DNA of 49,417 nt from Actinomycetes bacterium (lineage in GTDB: Bacteria; Actinomycetota; UBA4738; HRBIN12): NCBI GenBank assembly GCA_021155985.1, contig JAJNBA010000014.1, forward strand, positions 1 through 49,417, in the 5' to 3' direction. The position numbers and the translations under genes were made by a program. This document shows positions 24,846 to 33,495 of this stretch, one piece after another. The stretch's first letter is position 1. Each line of letters starts with the position of its first letter. The notes below the pieces were generated by a model. It was given only the letters and a program-made list of their open reading frames with translations, did not search any database and had not been told where the DNA came from.

Positions 24846-26357
24846 ATGACCGAGCTGGACACCACGCAGGAAGGCACGCCCGCGGTTCCCGTATGGGAGT
24901 ACGCGGACGCACCCGAGTCCAAGGACATCGTTCACCTCCAAGACCGCTACGGGCTGTTCATCGCTGGCGAGTTCGTCGAGCCGAAGAGCGGGAAGTACAT
25001 GGCGACGATCGATCCGTCCACCGAAGGGATCCTCGCGGAGGTGCCCGAGGCCGGCCCCGAGGATGTCGACCTGGCGGTCGCCGCGGCGCGCGGCGCGTTC
25101 GAGTCCCGCTGGCGGGACCTCCCCGGTCGCGAACGGGCGAAGTACCTGTTCCGGATCGCGCGGGCGCTCCAGGAGCGCGCCCGGGAGTTCGCCGTGCTCG
25201 AGTCGATGAACGGCGGCAAGCCGATCAAGGAATCCCGCGACATCGATCTCCCGCTCGCCGCCGCGCACTTCTTCTACTACGCCGGGTGGGCCGACAAGCT
25301 CGAGTACGCGTTCCCCGGACGCGATGCGCGGCCGATCGGCGTCGCGGGTCAGGTGATCCCATGGAACTTCCCGATGCTGATGGCGGCCTGGAAGCTCGCG
25401 CCCGCCCTCGCCACCGGGAACACGGCCGTCCTGAAGCCCGCGGAGACGACGCCGCTCACCGCGTTGCTGCTCGCCGAGGTGATCCAAGCGGCGGAGCTGC
25501 CCCCCGGGGCGGTGAACGTGGTCACGGGAGCCGGGGAGACCGGCGCGGCCCTCGTGGCCGCCGACGTCGACAAGGTCGCCTTCACGGGCTCGACGGAGGT
25601 AGGCAAGCAGATCCGCCGCACGATCGCTGGCTCCCATAAGCGCCTCACGCTCGAGCTGGGCGGCAAGGCCGCTAACATCGTGTTCGAGGACGCGCCGCTC
25701 GATCAGGCCGTCGAGGGCGTGGTGAACGGCATCTTCTTCAACCAGGGGCACGTCTGCTGCGCGGGCTCGCGTCTACTGGTGCAGGAGCCGATCTTCGAGG
25801 CGCTGCTCGAGAAGCTGAAGGCACGCCTCCAGACGCTCCGCGTGGGGAACCCGCTCGACAAGAACACCGACATCGGCGCGATCAACTCGCGCGCCCAGCT
25901 CACGCGGATCGAGGAGCTGGTGGCCTCCGGCGTCGAGGACGGCGCCGAGATGTTCCAACCCGCCTGCGACCTCCCCGAGCGCGGCTTCTGGTTCCGTCCC
26001 ACCCTGTTCACCGGCGTCAGCCAGTCGCATCGGATCGCGCGCGAGGAGATCTTCGGTCCGGTCCTGTCGATCCTCACGTTCCGGACGCCGGAGGAGGCCG
26101 TGGAGAAGGCGAACAACACGCCGTACGGGCTGTCGGCGGGGGTGTGGACCGAGAAGGGGTCGCGGATCCTGTGGATGGCCGAGCGTCTGAAGGCCGGCGT
26201 CGTCTGGGCGAACACGTTCAATCGGTTCGATCCGTCCTCGCCGTTCGGCGGCTACAAGGAATCGGGCTTCGGGCGTGAGGGCGGCCTGCACGGGCTGGCG
26301 CCCTATCTGGAGCTCACACCTCGGGAACCGGCGCCCGGGAACGGGCGCCATGGCTGA
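24846..26357 (+). CDS. aldehyde dehydrogenase, full length
   Basis: The 503-aa NAD(P)-dependent aldehyde dehydrogenase contains IPWNFPM, FTGSTEVG, the catalytic Glu270 in LELGG, the catalytic Cys304 in GHVCCAG and EEIFGPVL. All active-site elements are present. Its place after deoC suggests acetaldehyde oxidation to acetate. The ATG at 24846 follows GAGGAG at 6-8 nt. The next gene, a truncated dehydrogenase homologue, overlaps by eight bases, so the two proteins are probably made in equal amounts and may form a complex. Confidence 0.93.
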   Translation: MTELDTTQEGTPAVPVWEYADAPESKDIVHLQDRYGLFIAGEFVEPKSGKYMATIDPSTEGILAEVPEAGPEDVDLAVAAARGAFESRWRDLPGRERAKYLFRIARALQERAREFAVLESMNGGKPIKESRDIDLPLAAAHFFYYAGWADKLEYAFPGRDARPIGVAGQVIPWNFPMLMAAWKLAPALATGNTAVLKPAETTPLTALLLAEVIQAAELPPGAVNVVTGAGETGAALVAADVDKVAFTGSTEVGKQIRRTIAGSHKRLTLELGGKAANIVFEDAPLDQAVEGVVNGIFFNQGHVCCAGSRLLVQEPIFEALLEKLKARLQTLRVGNPLDKNTDIGAINSRAQLTRIEELVASGVEDGAEMFQPACDLPERGFWFRPTLFTGVSQSHRIAREEIFGPVLSILTFRTPEEAVEKANNTPYGLSAGVWTEKGSRILWMAERLKAGVVWANTFNRFDPSSPFGGYKESGFGREGGLHGLAPYLELTPREPAPGNGRHG

Positions 26358-27210
26358 CGAGCGGCTGCCGGTCCGGCGGACGGCGAAGCTGTTCATCGGT
26401 GGCGAGTTCCCCCGGAGCGAGTCGGGCCGCTCGTACGAGGTGTTCGACGCCGACGGAGAGCTCCTCGCCTGGGCGTCCCGCGCATCGCGCAAAGATCTCC
26501 GCGACGCCGTGCGAGCGGCGCGCGCCGCCCAGTCAGGATGGGCGGCGAAGACGGCGTTCAATCGCGCCCAGATCCTGTACCGGGTTGCCGAGCTCATGGA
26601 GGGCCGGCGCATCCAGTTCGAACGGGAGCTGCGGGACGCCGGCGCCGAGGATCCCGTTCGCGGCGTGAGCGCCGCGATCGATCGATGGGTCTGGTACGCG
26701 GGGTGGGCGGACAAGATCCACCAGATCCAGGGCGCCTCGAACCCGGTGGCGGGTCCGTACTTCAACTTCACGATCCCGGAGCCCACCGGCGTGGTGGGGA
26801 TCGTCGCGCCCCAGGACCAGTCGCTCCTCGGGCTCGTGTCGCGCGTGGCGCCGGCGATCGTGAGCGGCAACACGGCCGTCGTCCTGGCGAGCGAGCGGTC
26901 CCCGCTGCCGGCGGTCTCCCTCGGGGAGGTGCTGGCGACCTCGGACGTGCCGGCTGGCGTCGTCAACATCCTCACCGGCTTCTCGGCGGAGCTGGTTCCG
27001 TGGCTCGCCGGACACATGGACGTCAACGCGCTCGATGCCACCGGCGTCCCCGACGAGCTCCAGGCCCAGGTGGAGGAGCTGTCGGCGGAGAACGTGAAGC
27101 GGGTGCACCGGGCACCTGAGGCCGACCCGTTCGACGAAGTCGCCCAGAGCCCCTACGAGGTCACGGCCTTCGTCGAGTACAAGACCGTCTGGCATCCGAT
27201 GGGCGCCTAG
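26350..27210 (+). CDS. truncated aldehyde dehydrogenase-like partner
   Basis: The 286-aa protein aligns with the NAD-binding half of aldehyde dehydrogenases (AAKLFIGGEF-like start, WYAGWADK, IPEPTGVVGIVAPQDQ, LVSRVAPAIVSGNTAVVLAS, DVPAGVVNILTG). It then departs from the family before the catalytic Glu and Cys, ending in a short tail (EYKTVWHPMGA). It is intact, with no remnant of the missing half downstream, so it looks like a designed non-catalytic partner. The pair resembles ALDH16, in which a complete and a degenerate domain are fused. The partner role is inference. Confidence 0.82.
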   Translation: MADERLPVRRTAKLFIGGEFPRSESGRSYEVFDADGELLAWASRASRKDLRDAVRAARAAQSGWAAKTAFNRAQILYRVAELMEGRRIQFERELRDAGAEDPVRGVSAAIDRWVWYAGWADKIHQIQGASNPVAGPYFNFTIPEPTGVVGIVAPQDQSLLGLVSRVAPAIVSGNTAVVLASERSPLPAVSLGEVLATSDVPAGVVNILTGFSAELVPWLAGHMDVNALDATGVPDELQAQVEELSAENVKRVHRAPEADPFDEVAQSPYEVTAFVEYKTVWHPMGA

Positions 27211-27272
27211 CTCACGAGCGTCGCAACGGAAACGTCACACCGCTTCTCAGGTGGAGCGACCGGCCGCCGGGC

Positions 27273-27278
27273 TACGAT
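27273..27278 (+). promoter_or_regulatory. -10 hexamer TACGAT, recO
   Basis: TACGAT precedes the recO ATG at 27285 by exactly 6 nt, predicting a leaderless recO-uppS mRNA. Confidence 0.6.
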
Positions 27279-27284
27279 TCGGAG

Positions 27285-28025
27285 ATGCCCCCCTACAAGG
27301 AGCAGGGCGTCGTCCTCCGGTCGGCGAAGCTCGGCGAGGCCGACAAGATCGTCACCGTCATGACCCAGGGGTCCGGCAAGGTCCGGGGCGTGGCGAAGGG
27401 GATCCGCAAGACCACCAGCCGCTTCGGGGCGCGTCTGGAGCCGTTCACCCACGTGAACCTGATGCTCTATCGCGGCCGAGGATCGCTCGACACCATCACG
27501 CAGGCGGAGATCATCGCCCCCCATCGCGCCATCCGTGACGACCTCTCGCTGTTCGCCGCCGGCGAGACGATGCTCGAGGCAGTCGACCGCGTGGCCGAGG
27601 AGCATGAGCGGAACGTGCGCATCGTGCTCCTGCTGCTCTCGGGGCTCCGGTCGCTGGAGGCGCGACCGATCGATCCCGCGGCCGTCGCGGAGTCGTTCCT
27701 GCTGAAGCTCCTGAGTGTCTCGGGGTTCCATCCCAGCCTCACGGCCTGTGCCGTCTGCGGCAGCACCGACGTCCAGCTGTTCTCCGCCGGGCTCGGCGGC
27801 GCCGTCTGCGCCGCCGACGCCGAGCCCGGCGCCGGCCACGTCACGAGCGCGGCCCTCGCGTTCCTCGGGGCGCTGGCGCTCGCGGACCTCGAGGATGCAG
27901 GCCGGACCACCGCGCCGGACTCGCGCACGAGGAAGGAAGCGCGCGGCCTCCTGTTCGGCTTCGCCGAGTACCACCTGGAGCGGCGGATGAAGTCCGTCCC
28001 GATGCTCGTGCGGACGGCCACATGA
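27285..28025 (+). CDS. recO: DNA repair protein RecO
   Basis: The 246-aa protein has the RecO N-terminal OB fold (YKEQGVVLRSAKLGEADKIV, MTQGSGKVRGVAKGIRK) and the helical C-terminal domain with a reduced zinc site (CAVCG, then a single later Cys instead of a full second CxxC). RecO works with RecR in loading RecA at gaps. It overlaps uppS by four bases. era normally precedes recO; here the deoC cassette interrupts that pair. Confidence 0.93.
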   Translation: MPPYKEQGVVLRSAKLGEADKIVTVMTQGSGKVRGVAKGIRKTTSRFGARLEPFTHVNLMLYRGRGSLDTITQAEIIAPHRAIRDDLSLFAAGETMLEAVDRVAEEHERNVRIVLLLLSGLRSLEARPIDPAAVAESFLLKLLSVSGFHPSLTACAVCGSTDVQLFSAGLGGAVCAADAEPGAGHVTSAALAFLGALALADLEDAGRTTAPDSRTRKEARGLLFGFAEYHLERRMKSVPMLVRTAT

Positions 28026-28765
28026 GCAGCTACCTCCAGGACCTCGATCTCAACCGGATCCCGGCACACGTCGGGATCGTGATGGACGGGAACGGTCGGT
28101 GGGCCGAGCAACGCGGCCTGCCCAGAACCGAAGGCCACGGCGCCGGCGAGGACGCGCTGTGGGACACGATCCAAGGCGCCGTCGCGGTGGGCGTGCGCTG
28201 GCTCACCGTGTTCGCGTTCTCGACCGAGAACTGGCGCCGTCCCCCGGGCGAGGTCCGCTACCTGATGAACTTCAACCGCACCATGCTCCGCCGCCGGCGG
28301 GACGCGCTCCACGAGATGAACGTCCGGATCCGGTTCATCGGTCGGCGCAACTGGCGCATCCCGCGCTCCGTCCTGAAGGAGATCCAGGCCGCGGAGGCGA
28401 TGACGGCCGCCAACACCGGGACCACCCTGTCGATCGCGTTCAACTACGGGGGCCGGGCCGAGATCGTGGACGCCGTGAAGGACATCGCCCGCGAGGTCCG
28501 CGCGGGGACCCTTCGCCCCGAGGGCATCAGCGAAGCGACGATCGCGGATCGCCTCTACGCTGCCGAGACGCCGCCCCCCGACCTGCTGATCCGCACGAGC
28601 GGAGAGCAACGGATCTCGAACTTCCTCCTGTGGGAGGTGGCCTATTCCGAGCTCTGGTTCACGTCGGTGTTCTGGCCCGACTTCGACCGCGAGATCCTCT
28701 ACGAGGCGATCCGTGACTTCCAGAAGCGCTCGCGGCGGTTCGGCGGCCTCGGCGACGAACCCTGA
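28022..28765 (+). CDS. uppS: isoprenyl transferase (undecaprenyl diphosphate synthase family)
   Basis: The 247-aa cis-prenyltransferase contains HVGIVMDGNGRWAEQRGLP with the essential Asp, FAFSTENWRRP, and the C-terminal DLLIRTSGEQRISNFLLW and SELWFTSVFWPDF motifs. It makes the long-chain lipid carrier for cell wall synthesis; actinobacterial paralogues differ in chain length, which cannot be set here. The ATG overlaps recO in an ATGA arrangement. Confidence 0.95.
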   Translation: MSSYLQDLDLNRIPAHVGIVMDGNGRWAEQRGLPRTEGHGAGEDALWDTIQGAVAVGVRWLTVFAFSTENWRRPPGEVRYLMNFNRTMLRRRRDALHEMNVRIRFIGRRNWRIPRSVLKEIQAAEAMTAANTGTTLSIAFNYGGRAEIVDAVKDIAREVRAGTLRPEGISEATIADRLYAAETPPPDLLIRTSGEQRISNFLLWEVAYSELWFTSVFWPDFDREILYEAIRDFQKRSRRFGGLGDEP

Positions 28766-28856
28766 GCGACCGATCCCGCCGTTCGGTCCCTTCGCTCGCC
28801 ATTCGACCTAACCCGCGCTGGTCGTTCGGCCGTTCCGAAGCGGATGCTCGGCACTG

Positions 28857-28862
28857 TATCGT
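28857..28862 (+). promoter_or_regulatory. -10 hexamer TATCGT
   Basis: TATCGT lies about 60 nt before the ATG of the 490-aa membrane protein. The transcript would have a normal leader with the ribosome site GAGGAGGGG just before the start, in contrast to the leaderless genes nearby. Confidence 0.35.
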
Positions 28863-28923
28863 GCCCGGAGAGCACGGACCCGTGCTCCCCGGTGGCGAGC
28901 GGCGCACCGGCGAGGAGGGGCGG

Positions 28924-30396
28924 ATGAGCGTGATCGCTCGGTTCACCAGAGACGGCGCCAGCAAGTACGTATGGGCCGTGATGGCCCTCGCGGCCATCGG
29001 CGGTCTCGCGTTCGCGATCATGTACGGGAGCGACGCCCTCGAACGGGAGCGGGCGAACGCGCAGAGCCGAGCCGTGCAGTACGTGGAGGAGGAGCTCGCC
29101 CCGAGGCTCGAGGGCTCGGATCTCGGTGGCCCCATCACGGGTGAGCCGGCGGTGTCGCTCGAGGCGGCCGTCGAGCGCACGATCCTCACCGACGAGCGGC
29201 TGACACGCGTCCGCATCTGGTCGGCCGACGGGCCGCTCCTGTTCTCGACCGACCAGGCCGACACCCCCGGATCCAACGCCGGATTGAACGATCAACTCCT
29301 GCGGCGGGTCGCGCGCGAGGGTGTGCTCACCCGCCAGGGCATCTCCGACACCGGTGGGGAGGAGGACCCGGAGCGCAGCCTCGTTCGGACCTACGTGCCG
29401 CTCGAGGCCGGCGCGATCGCCGAGATCGACCAGACCGACGAGGGCACCCTCGCCGCCGTCCGGACCGAGTGGCTGTACTACCAGATCCTCGCGGGCGCGA
29501 TGCTGCTCATGTTCCTCGTGCTGACCGGCCTGTCGCTCCGCGATCCGATCGAGCCGATCAACACGGGCGTGCCGTTCGCCTCGTCGTCCGTGCCCGCCGG
29601 GTTCTCGTTGATCGACGACGACCGGCTGCACGCCGTCCACGAGGTCTATCGCCTGGCCTCGGAACGCGTGGGCCGGCTGCAGCAGAAGCTCGAGGAGTCC
29701 GAGGAGGCGCGCCGGCGCCTGGAGGCTCGCATCCAGCAAGCCCTGTCGAAGGCGGCCGGTTCCTCGTCGGTTGTCTCGCCACCGGCACCTGTGGTCGAGT
29801 CCCTGCCCGAACCGGCCGTCGTCCAGGTCCCGGAGTCCGGCGTCGTGAAGACGCGGTCGGATGACCCACGGACCGCTGCGCCCGCCGGTCCGCTCGCCCG
29901 CGCGTCCCGAGATCAGAAGCCACCGCCCGCGACGTCTCGCGCTCCGAGGCCGCCGGCCGACAAACAGAAGCGCGTGCGGAAGCCGAAGCCGGAGAAGCCG
30001 GCGAGGCAGGAGTTGCCGGAGCGGGCCCCGGCGAAGATGGAGCCGACGGCGAAGACAGAGCCGAAGACCGCCTCAGACCCGATCGTGGTGCCGGAGCCAA
30101 CCCCGACGCCCGAGCGCCGCGTGGCCGCGATGGCGACCACCCCGGCGAGCCCGCCGACCGCGCCGACCGCGGCCGATCCCGAGATCGCGGACGCCGAGGC
30201 GCACGAGGCGGCCCTCGAGATGTTCATCCGCCTCACCGAGAGCGACCGGCAGCCCCACGACGCGACCGAGGTCGATCAGGGCGCGGTCCGAGCGGCCCTG
30301 GCCCGGACGGCGGCCCGCAAGAAGCCGGGCGGCGAGCGCCTGCAGCCGCACGAAGGTCCGCGCGGGGAATCACCCGGCGGCCCGCCCCGGACGTAG
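28924..30396 (+). CDS. membrane protein with extracytoplasmic sensor-like domain and long disordered tail
   Basis: The 490-aa protein has two membrane segments (about 16-36 and 184-203) flanking an extracytoplasmic domain that resembles the sensor part of two-component kinases (ERTILTDERLTRVRIW, GPLLFSTDQ). After the second segment come a coiled coil (about 235-280) and about 190 residues rich in Ala, Pro and Lys. No kinase, cyclase or methyl-accepting domain is present, so its output is unknown. The ATG at 28924 has a strong ribosome site. It is not a recognised family. Confidence 0.7.
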   Translation: MSVIARFTRDGASKYVWAVMALAAIGGLAFAIMYGSDALERERANAQSRAVQYVEEELAPRLEGSDLGGPITGEPAVSLEAAVERTILTDERLTRVRIWSADGPLLFSTDQADTPGSNAGLNDQLLRRVAREGVLTRQGISDTGGEEDPERSLVRTYVPLEAGAIAEIDQTDEGTLAAVRTEWLYYQILAGAMLLMFLVLTGLSLRDPIEPINTGVPFASSSVPAGFSLIDDDRLHAVHEVYRLASERVGRLQQKLEESEEARRRLEARIQQALSKAAGSSSVVSPPAPVVESLPEPAVVQVPESGVVKTRSDDPRTAAPAGPLARASRDQKPPPATSRAPRPPADKQKRVRKPKPEKPARQELPERAPAKMEPTAKTEPKTASDPIVVPEPTPTPERRVAAMATTPASPPTAPTAADPEIADAEAHEAALEMFIRLTESDRQPHDATEVDQGAVRAALARTAARKKPGGERLQPHEGPRGESPGGPPRT

Positions 30397-30667
30397 ATCG
30401 CCACCTCGACATGCGTACGTCCGGAGAGGGCGTCCCGACGTATGACCCTCTCTGGTGGAGAGCCGGACGAGCGGGGACCGCGGTGATGGGCGTGAGGCAT
30501 CGCACGCACCATCCGACATCGCCCGACAACGTCGCGTCGCAGGCGCGGTAGACCCTTCCGATGGGCATCCACGAGGTATCGGGACGGCGGCAACGCCGGT
30601 CGACCCCGGTAGCATGAGCGGCACGCCGGCGGCCGCAGCCAGCGACCGGGAAGGAGTCGAAGACCAC
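30397..30667 (+). other. intergenic region with paired inverted repeats before glyS
   Basis: This 271-nt gap holds nested complementary arms: GTCCGG (30419-30424) with CCGGAC (30463-30468), and AGAGGG (30425-30430) with CCCTCT (30446-30451). A CGGCG-GCAA-CGCCG hairpin lies at 30585-30598 and a TAGCAT -10 at 30610-30615. The first structure lies upstream of the proposed glyS promoter, so it may instead be the end of the preceding transcript. I do not recognise a known riboswitch. Confidence 0.35.
30610..30615 (+). promoter_or_regulatory. -10 hexamer TAGCAT, glyS
   Basis: TAGCAT overlaps an in-frame ATG at 30614, making that ATG an unlikely start. The transcript would begin near 30622 and carry the GGAAGGAG ribosome site in front of the ATG at 30668. 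Confidence 0.45.
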
Positions 30668-31984
30668 ATGGCCGACCTGATGGAGGCCGTCACCTCTCTC
30701 GCCAAACGGCGGGGGATCGCGTTCCAGTCCTCGGAGATCTACGGCGGGCTCCGCTCGTCCTGGGACTACGGGCCGCTCGGCACCGAGATCAAGCGCAACG
30801 TCCGCGAACAGTGGTGGCGTTCGACCGTGCAGCTCCGCGACGACGTGGTCGGGCTCGATGCTTCCGTGATCATGTCGCCCAAGGTCTGGGAGGCATCCGG
30901 TCACCTCGAGGTCTTCACTGACCCACTGGTCGAGTGCCTGAACTGCCACCAGCGGTCCCGCGCCGACGAGCTCCCCGTGCCGGCCGCGTGCCCCAACTGC
31001 GGTCAGACGGCCTTCACGCAACCCCGCAACTTCCATCTGATGTTCAAGACGAACATGGGCCCGATCGAGGACGCCGAGAACACGGTGTACCTGCGTCCCG
31101 AGACGGCACAGGGCATGTTCGTCGATTTCGCGACGATCCAACAGGTGAGTCGCAAGAAGGTTCCCTTCGGGATCGCCCAGATCGGCAGATCCTTCCGCAA
31201 CGAGATCACCCCGGGGAACTTCATCTTCCGCCAGCGGGAGTTCGAGCAGATGGAGTTGGAGTTCTTCGTCGAGCCCGGCACCGATGAGGGATGGCACGAC
31301 TTCTGGATCGACGAGCGGATGCGCTGGTGGACCGACCTCGGGCTCAGCGAGGAACACGTCCGGATCCGTGAGCATGACGCCGACGAGCTCTCGCACTACT
31401 CGAAGCGCACGGTCGACATCGAGTACCGGTTCCCGTTCACCGATTGGGGGGAGCTCGAGGGGATCGCGAACCGCACCGACTTCGACCTCAAAGCGCACCA
31501 GACGGCCTCCGGGGAGGACCTCACGTACTTCGACCAGGAGAAGAACGAGCGGTACCACCCCTACGTGATCGAGCCCGCGGCGGGCGTCGACCGGGCGGTC
31601 CTCGCGTTCCTCCTGGACGCCTACCGTGAAGAGGAAGCGCCGACCGCGAAGGGCGGGACCGAGAAGCGCACCTACCTCGCGCTCGACCGGCGGCTGGCGC
31701 CGACGAAGGTTGCGGTGCTCCCGCTGTCGCGCAACGAGAGGCTCGCCCCCGAGGTCCGGCGGGTCTTCGACCTGGTCAAGAGTGAGTGGATGTGCGACTT
31801 CGACGACGCGGGATCGATCGGGCGTCGCTACCGGCGGCAGGACGAGGTCGGCACTCCGTTCTGCGTCACGGTTGACTTCGACTCCCTGGACGATGCGCAG
31901 GTCACGGTCCGGGAGCGGGATTCGATGGGGCAGGACCGCCTGCCGATCGACGGCCTCGTCGACTACCTGACGGAGCGCCTGTGA
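30668..31984 (+). CDS. glyS: glycyl-tRNA synthetase, dimeric type
   Basis: The 438-aa class II synthetase has the single-chain dimeric GlyRS features: [17 protein letters not shown], the [11 protein letters not shown] region, MFKTNMGP, motif 2 ([21 protein letters not shown]) and motif 3 near the C-terminal anticodon domain ([14 protein letters not shown]). A CxxC pair set (CLNC, CPNC) probably binds zinc. The ATG at 30668 has a good ribosome site (AAGGAG); the upstream ATG at 30614 overlaps the -10. A 56-aa membrane protein gene overlaps its stop. Confidence 0.95.
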   Translation: MADLMEAVTSLAKRRGIAFQSSEIYGGLRSSWDYGPLGTEIKRNVREQWWRSTVQLRDDVVGLDASVIMSPKVWEASGHLEVFTDPLVECLNCHQRSRADELPVPAACPNCGQTAFTQPRNFHLMFKTNMGPIEDAENTVYLRPETAQGMFVDFATIQQVSRKKVPFGIAQIGRSFRNEITPGNFIFRQREFEQMELEFFVEPGTDEGWHDFWIDERMRWWTDLGLSEEHVRIREHDADELSHYSKRTVDIEYRFPFTDWGELEGIANRTDFDLKAHQTASGEDLTYFDQEKNERYHPYVIEPAAGVDRAVLAFLLDAYREEEAPTAKGGTEKRTYLALDRRLAPTKVAVLPLSRNERLAPEVRRVFDLVKSEWMCDFDDAGSIGRRYRRQDEVGTPFCVTVDFDSLDDAQVTVRERDSMGQDRLPIDGLVDYLTERL

Positions 31985-32151
31985 TCGCGTACCTGGCTGC
32001 GGTCGTTCTCTGGGTGGCGGCGGTCGCCATGCTGGTCGTTTCCACCGCGGGGTTCCTCGAGTCCACGACGCTCCTCACGGCGTCGGCCGTGCTCTCGGGA
32101 CTGGCGATCGTGGCCGCGGTGAGCGCGCTCGTGGTGTCGAGGCGACGGTGA
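31981..32151 (+). CDS. small membrane protein, 56 aa
   Basis: The GTG at 31981 overlaps the glyS stop in a GTGA arrangement and the frame ends in a TGA that overlaps the GTG of the next gene. The product begins [18 protein letters not shown] and has two hydrophobic segments (about 2-21 and 31-50) with an Arg-rich end (VSRRR). The tight overlap on both sides makes it a probable real gene and couples glyS to the peptidase lipoprotein. I recognise no family. Confidence 0.6.
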   Translation: MIAYLAAVVLWVAAVAMLVVSTAGFLESTTLLTASAVLSGLAIVAAVSALVVSRRR

Positions 32152-33431
32152 GGCGGCTCGCGGCTACGGCCGTGGTCCTCCTCATGGCCTGCACGTCGGA
32201 GCCGTCACCACCGGCGCCGTCCGAAACGCCGCCGGAGACGCCGTCCGGCGACCCGGTCGAGGTCGTGGTGGGGCCGACCTCCGCGGCCGAGGCGATGCGC
32301 CGGCTCTGCGTCGCCCCCGACATCGAGGCGGATCCCGTGAAGGAGGTACCCACGCCGCCGCCGATCGCGGAGGTTGCCGATCAGGTGGAGTCGGTGCGCG
32401 GGCTCGAGTACGACCGGCCGGTGAACATCGAGCCGATCACGGAAGCCGAGATGGACCAGCGGTTGGCCGACTACCTCGGCACGTACTACCCGAAGCGGTT
32501 CTACGCTCGCAGGAGCGAGGCATGGCAAACGATCGGCGCGCTGCCGCCCGACATCGGATACCTGGAGGCGATCGACGCGTACCAGCAAGGACAGGTCCTC
32601 GGTTTCTACAACTCGCAGAACGAGGAGCTGGTCTACACCGGCGACGCCCAGCTCAACCGGATCGAGCAGTTCGTGCTGGCTCACGAGCTCACGCACGCGA
32701 TCGACGACCAGCATTTCGACCTCGACCGCCTCGACGGCCTCGTGGCGCGCTGCCAGGATGAACGCTTCCAGGCCGCCCTCGGCATCGTGGAGGGGAGCGC
32801 GAACCACTTCGCGACGCAGGTGCTGATCCGGTTCCCCATCCAGGAGGTCGGGTCGATCCCTGAGGATGGGACGCAGGAGGTCCCGCCGTTCATCGTCGAG
32901 ATCATGGCCTACCCCTACACGACGGGTCAGCGGTTCGCCGACGCGCTCTCCGACGCGGATGGGCCCTCTGCGATCGACGACGCGTTGGAGACGTTCCCCA
33001 CCACGACGGAGCAGGTGATGCATCCCACGAAGTTCCCGCACGAGGCTGAGGAGTCGGTAGACGTGGCGGACTTCGCACCCACGTTCGGGTCGGGTTGGCG
33101 TGACCTGGACGCGATGGCCGTGGGCGAGCTCTGGTTGAGGGCGTTGCTGCATCTCCGTCTCGAAGATGAGGTGGCGGCGTCAGCCGCCGCCGGGTGGGGT
33201 GGTGGCACATACCGCGCGTGGAGCGACGGCGACGACGTGGCGGTGATCATGAGCACCGTCTGGGACACGCCGAAGGATGCGCAACAGTTCAGCGATGCGC
33301 TCGAGGGCTGGGTGTCACGAGGCACGCTGCCGGGCCTGGTGATGGATGCCGACGGCACGATGGTGCACGCGGGGTTCGCATCCCGGGAGCCTCTGATGGA
33401 TGCGGTCCTGTCGATCCTGCGGACGTTGTAG
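32148..33431 (+). CDS. zinc-metallopeptidase-like lipoprotein
   Basis: The 427-aa protein has a lipoprotein signal (lipobox Cys near residue 15 in LLMACTSEP), a Pro/Ser/Thr-rich linker, and a gluzincin-like domain with HELTH (His179, Glu180, His183) followed about 35 residues later by EGSANHFATQ, which could give the third zinc ligand. The likely role is a surface peptidase, with substrate unknown. It overlaps the small membrane protein gene. The C-terminal third (about 290-427) is of unknown fold. Confidence 0.72.
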   Translation: MRRLAATAVVLLMACTSEPSPPAPSETPPETPSGDPVEVVVGPTSAAEAMRRLCVAPDIEADPVKEVPTPPPIAEVADQVESVRGLEYDRPVNIEPITEAEMDQRLADYLGTYYPKRFYARRSEAWQTIGALPPDIGYLEAIDAYQQGQVLGFYNSQNEELVYTGDAQLNRIEQFVLAHELTHAIDDQHFDLDRLDGLVARCQDERFQAALGIVEGSANHFATQVLIRFPIQEVGSIPEDGTQEVPPFIVEIMAYPYTTGQRFADALSDADGPSAIDDALETFPTTTEQVMHPTKFPHEAEESVDVADFAPTFGSGWRDLDAMAVGELWLRALLHLRLEDEVAASAAAGWGGGTYRAWSDGDDVAVIMSTVWDTPKDAQQFSDALEGWVSRGTLPGLVMDADGTMVHAGFASREPLMDAVLSILRTL

Positions 33432-33482
33432 CAGACGCACCGCGTCCGGATGATCGCGATCGCTTGCAGGAGGTGCCTGTTC

Positions 33483-33488
33483 TACGTT
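33483..33488 (+). promoter_or_regulatory. -10 hexamer TACGTT
   Basis: TACGTT lies 7 nt before the GTG at 33496, consistent with a leaderless transcript of the 131-aa gene. Confidence 0.5.
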
Positions 33489-33495
33489 CCCAGCT

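Noticed and set aside
26350-27210. The second aldehyde dehydrogenase as a truncated pseudogene.
   Set aside because: The frame is intact, overlaps its neighbour for coupled translation, and has no degraded remainder of the catalytic half.
30411-30500. T-box or glycine riboswitch for glyS.
   Set aside because: An ACCGCG-like string is present, but no complete T-box core or glycine aptamer could be traced, and the structure is upstream of the probable promoter.
30561-30617. An 18-codon open frame ([18 protein letters not shown]) before glyS, as a leader peptide.
   Set aside because: It is upstream of or overlaps the likely promoter, and its own -10 candidate (TAGACC) lacks the final T; it contains only one glycine-rich feature.
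30614-30667. ATG at 30614 as the glyS start.
   Set aside because: It overlaps the TAGCAT hexamer and lacks a ribosome site; the ATG at 30668 follows AAGGAG and matches the family start.
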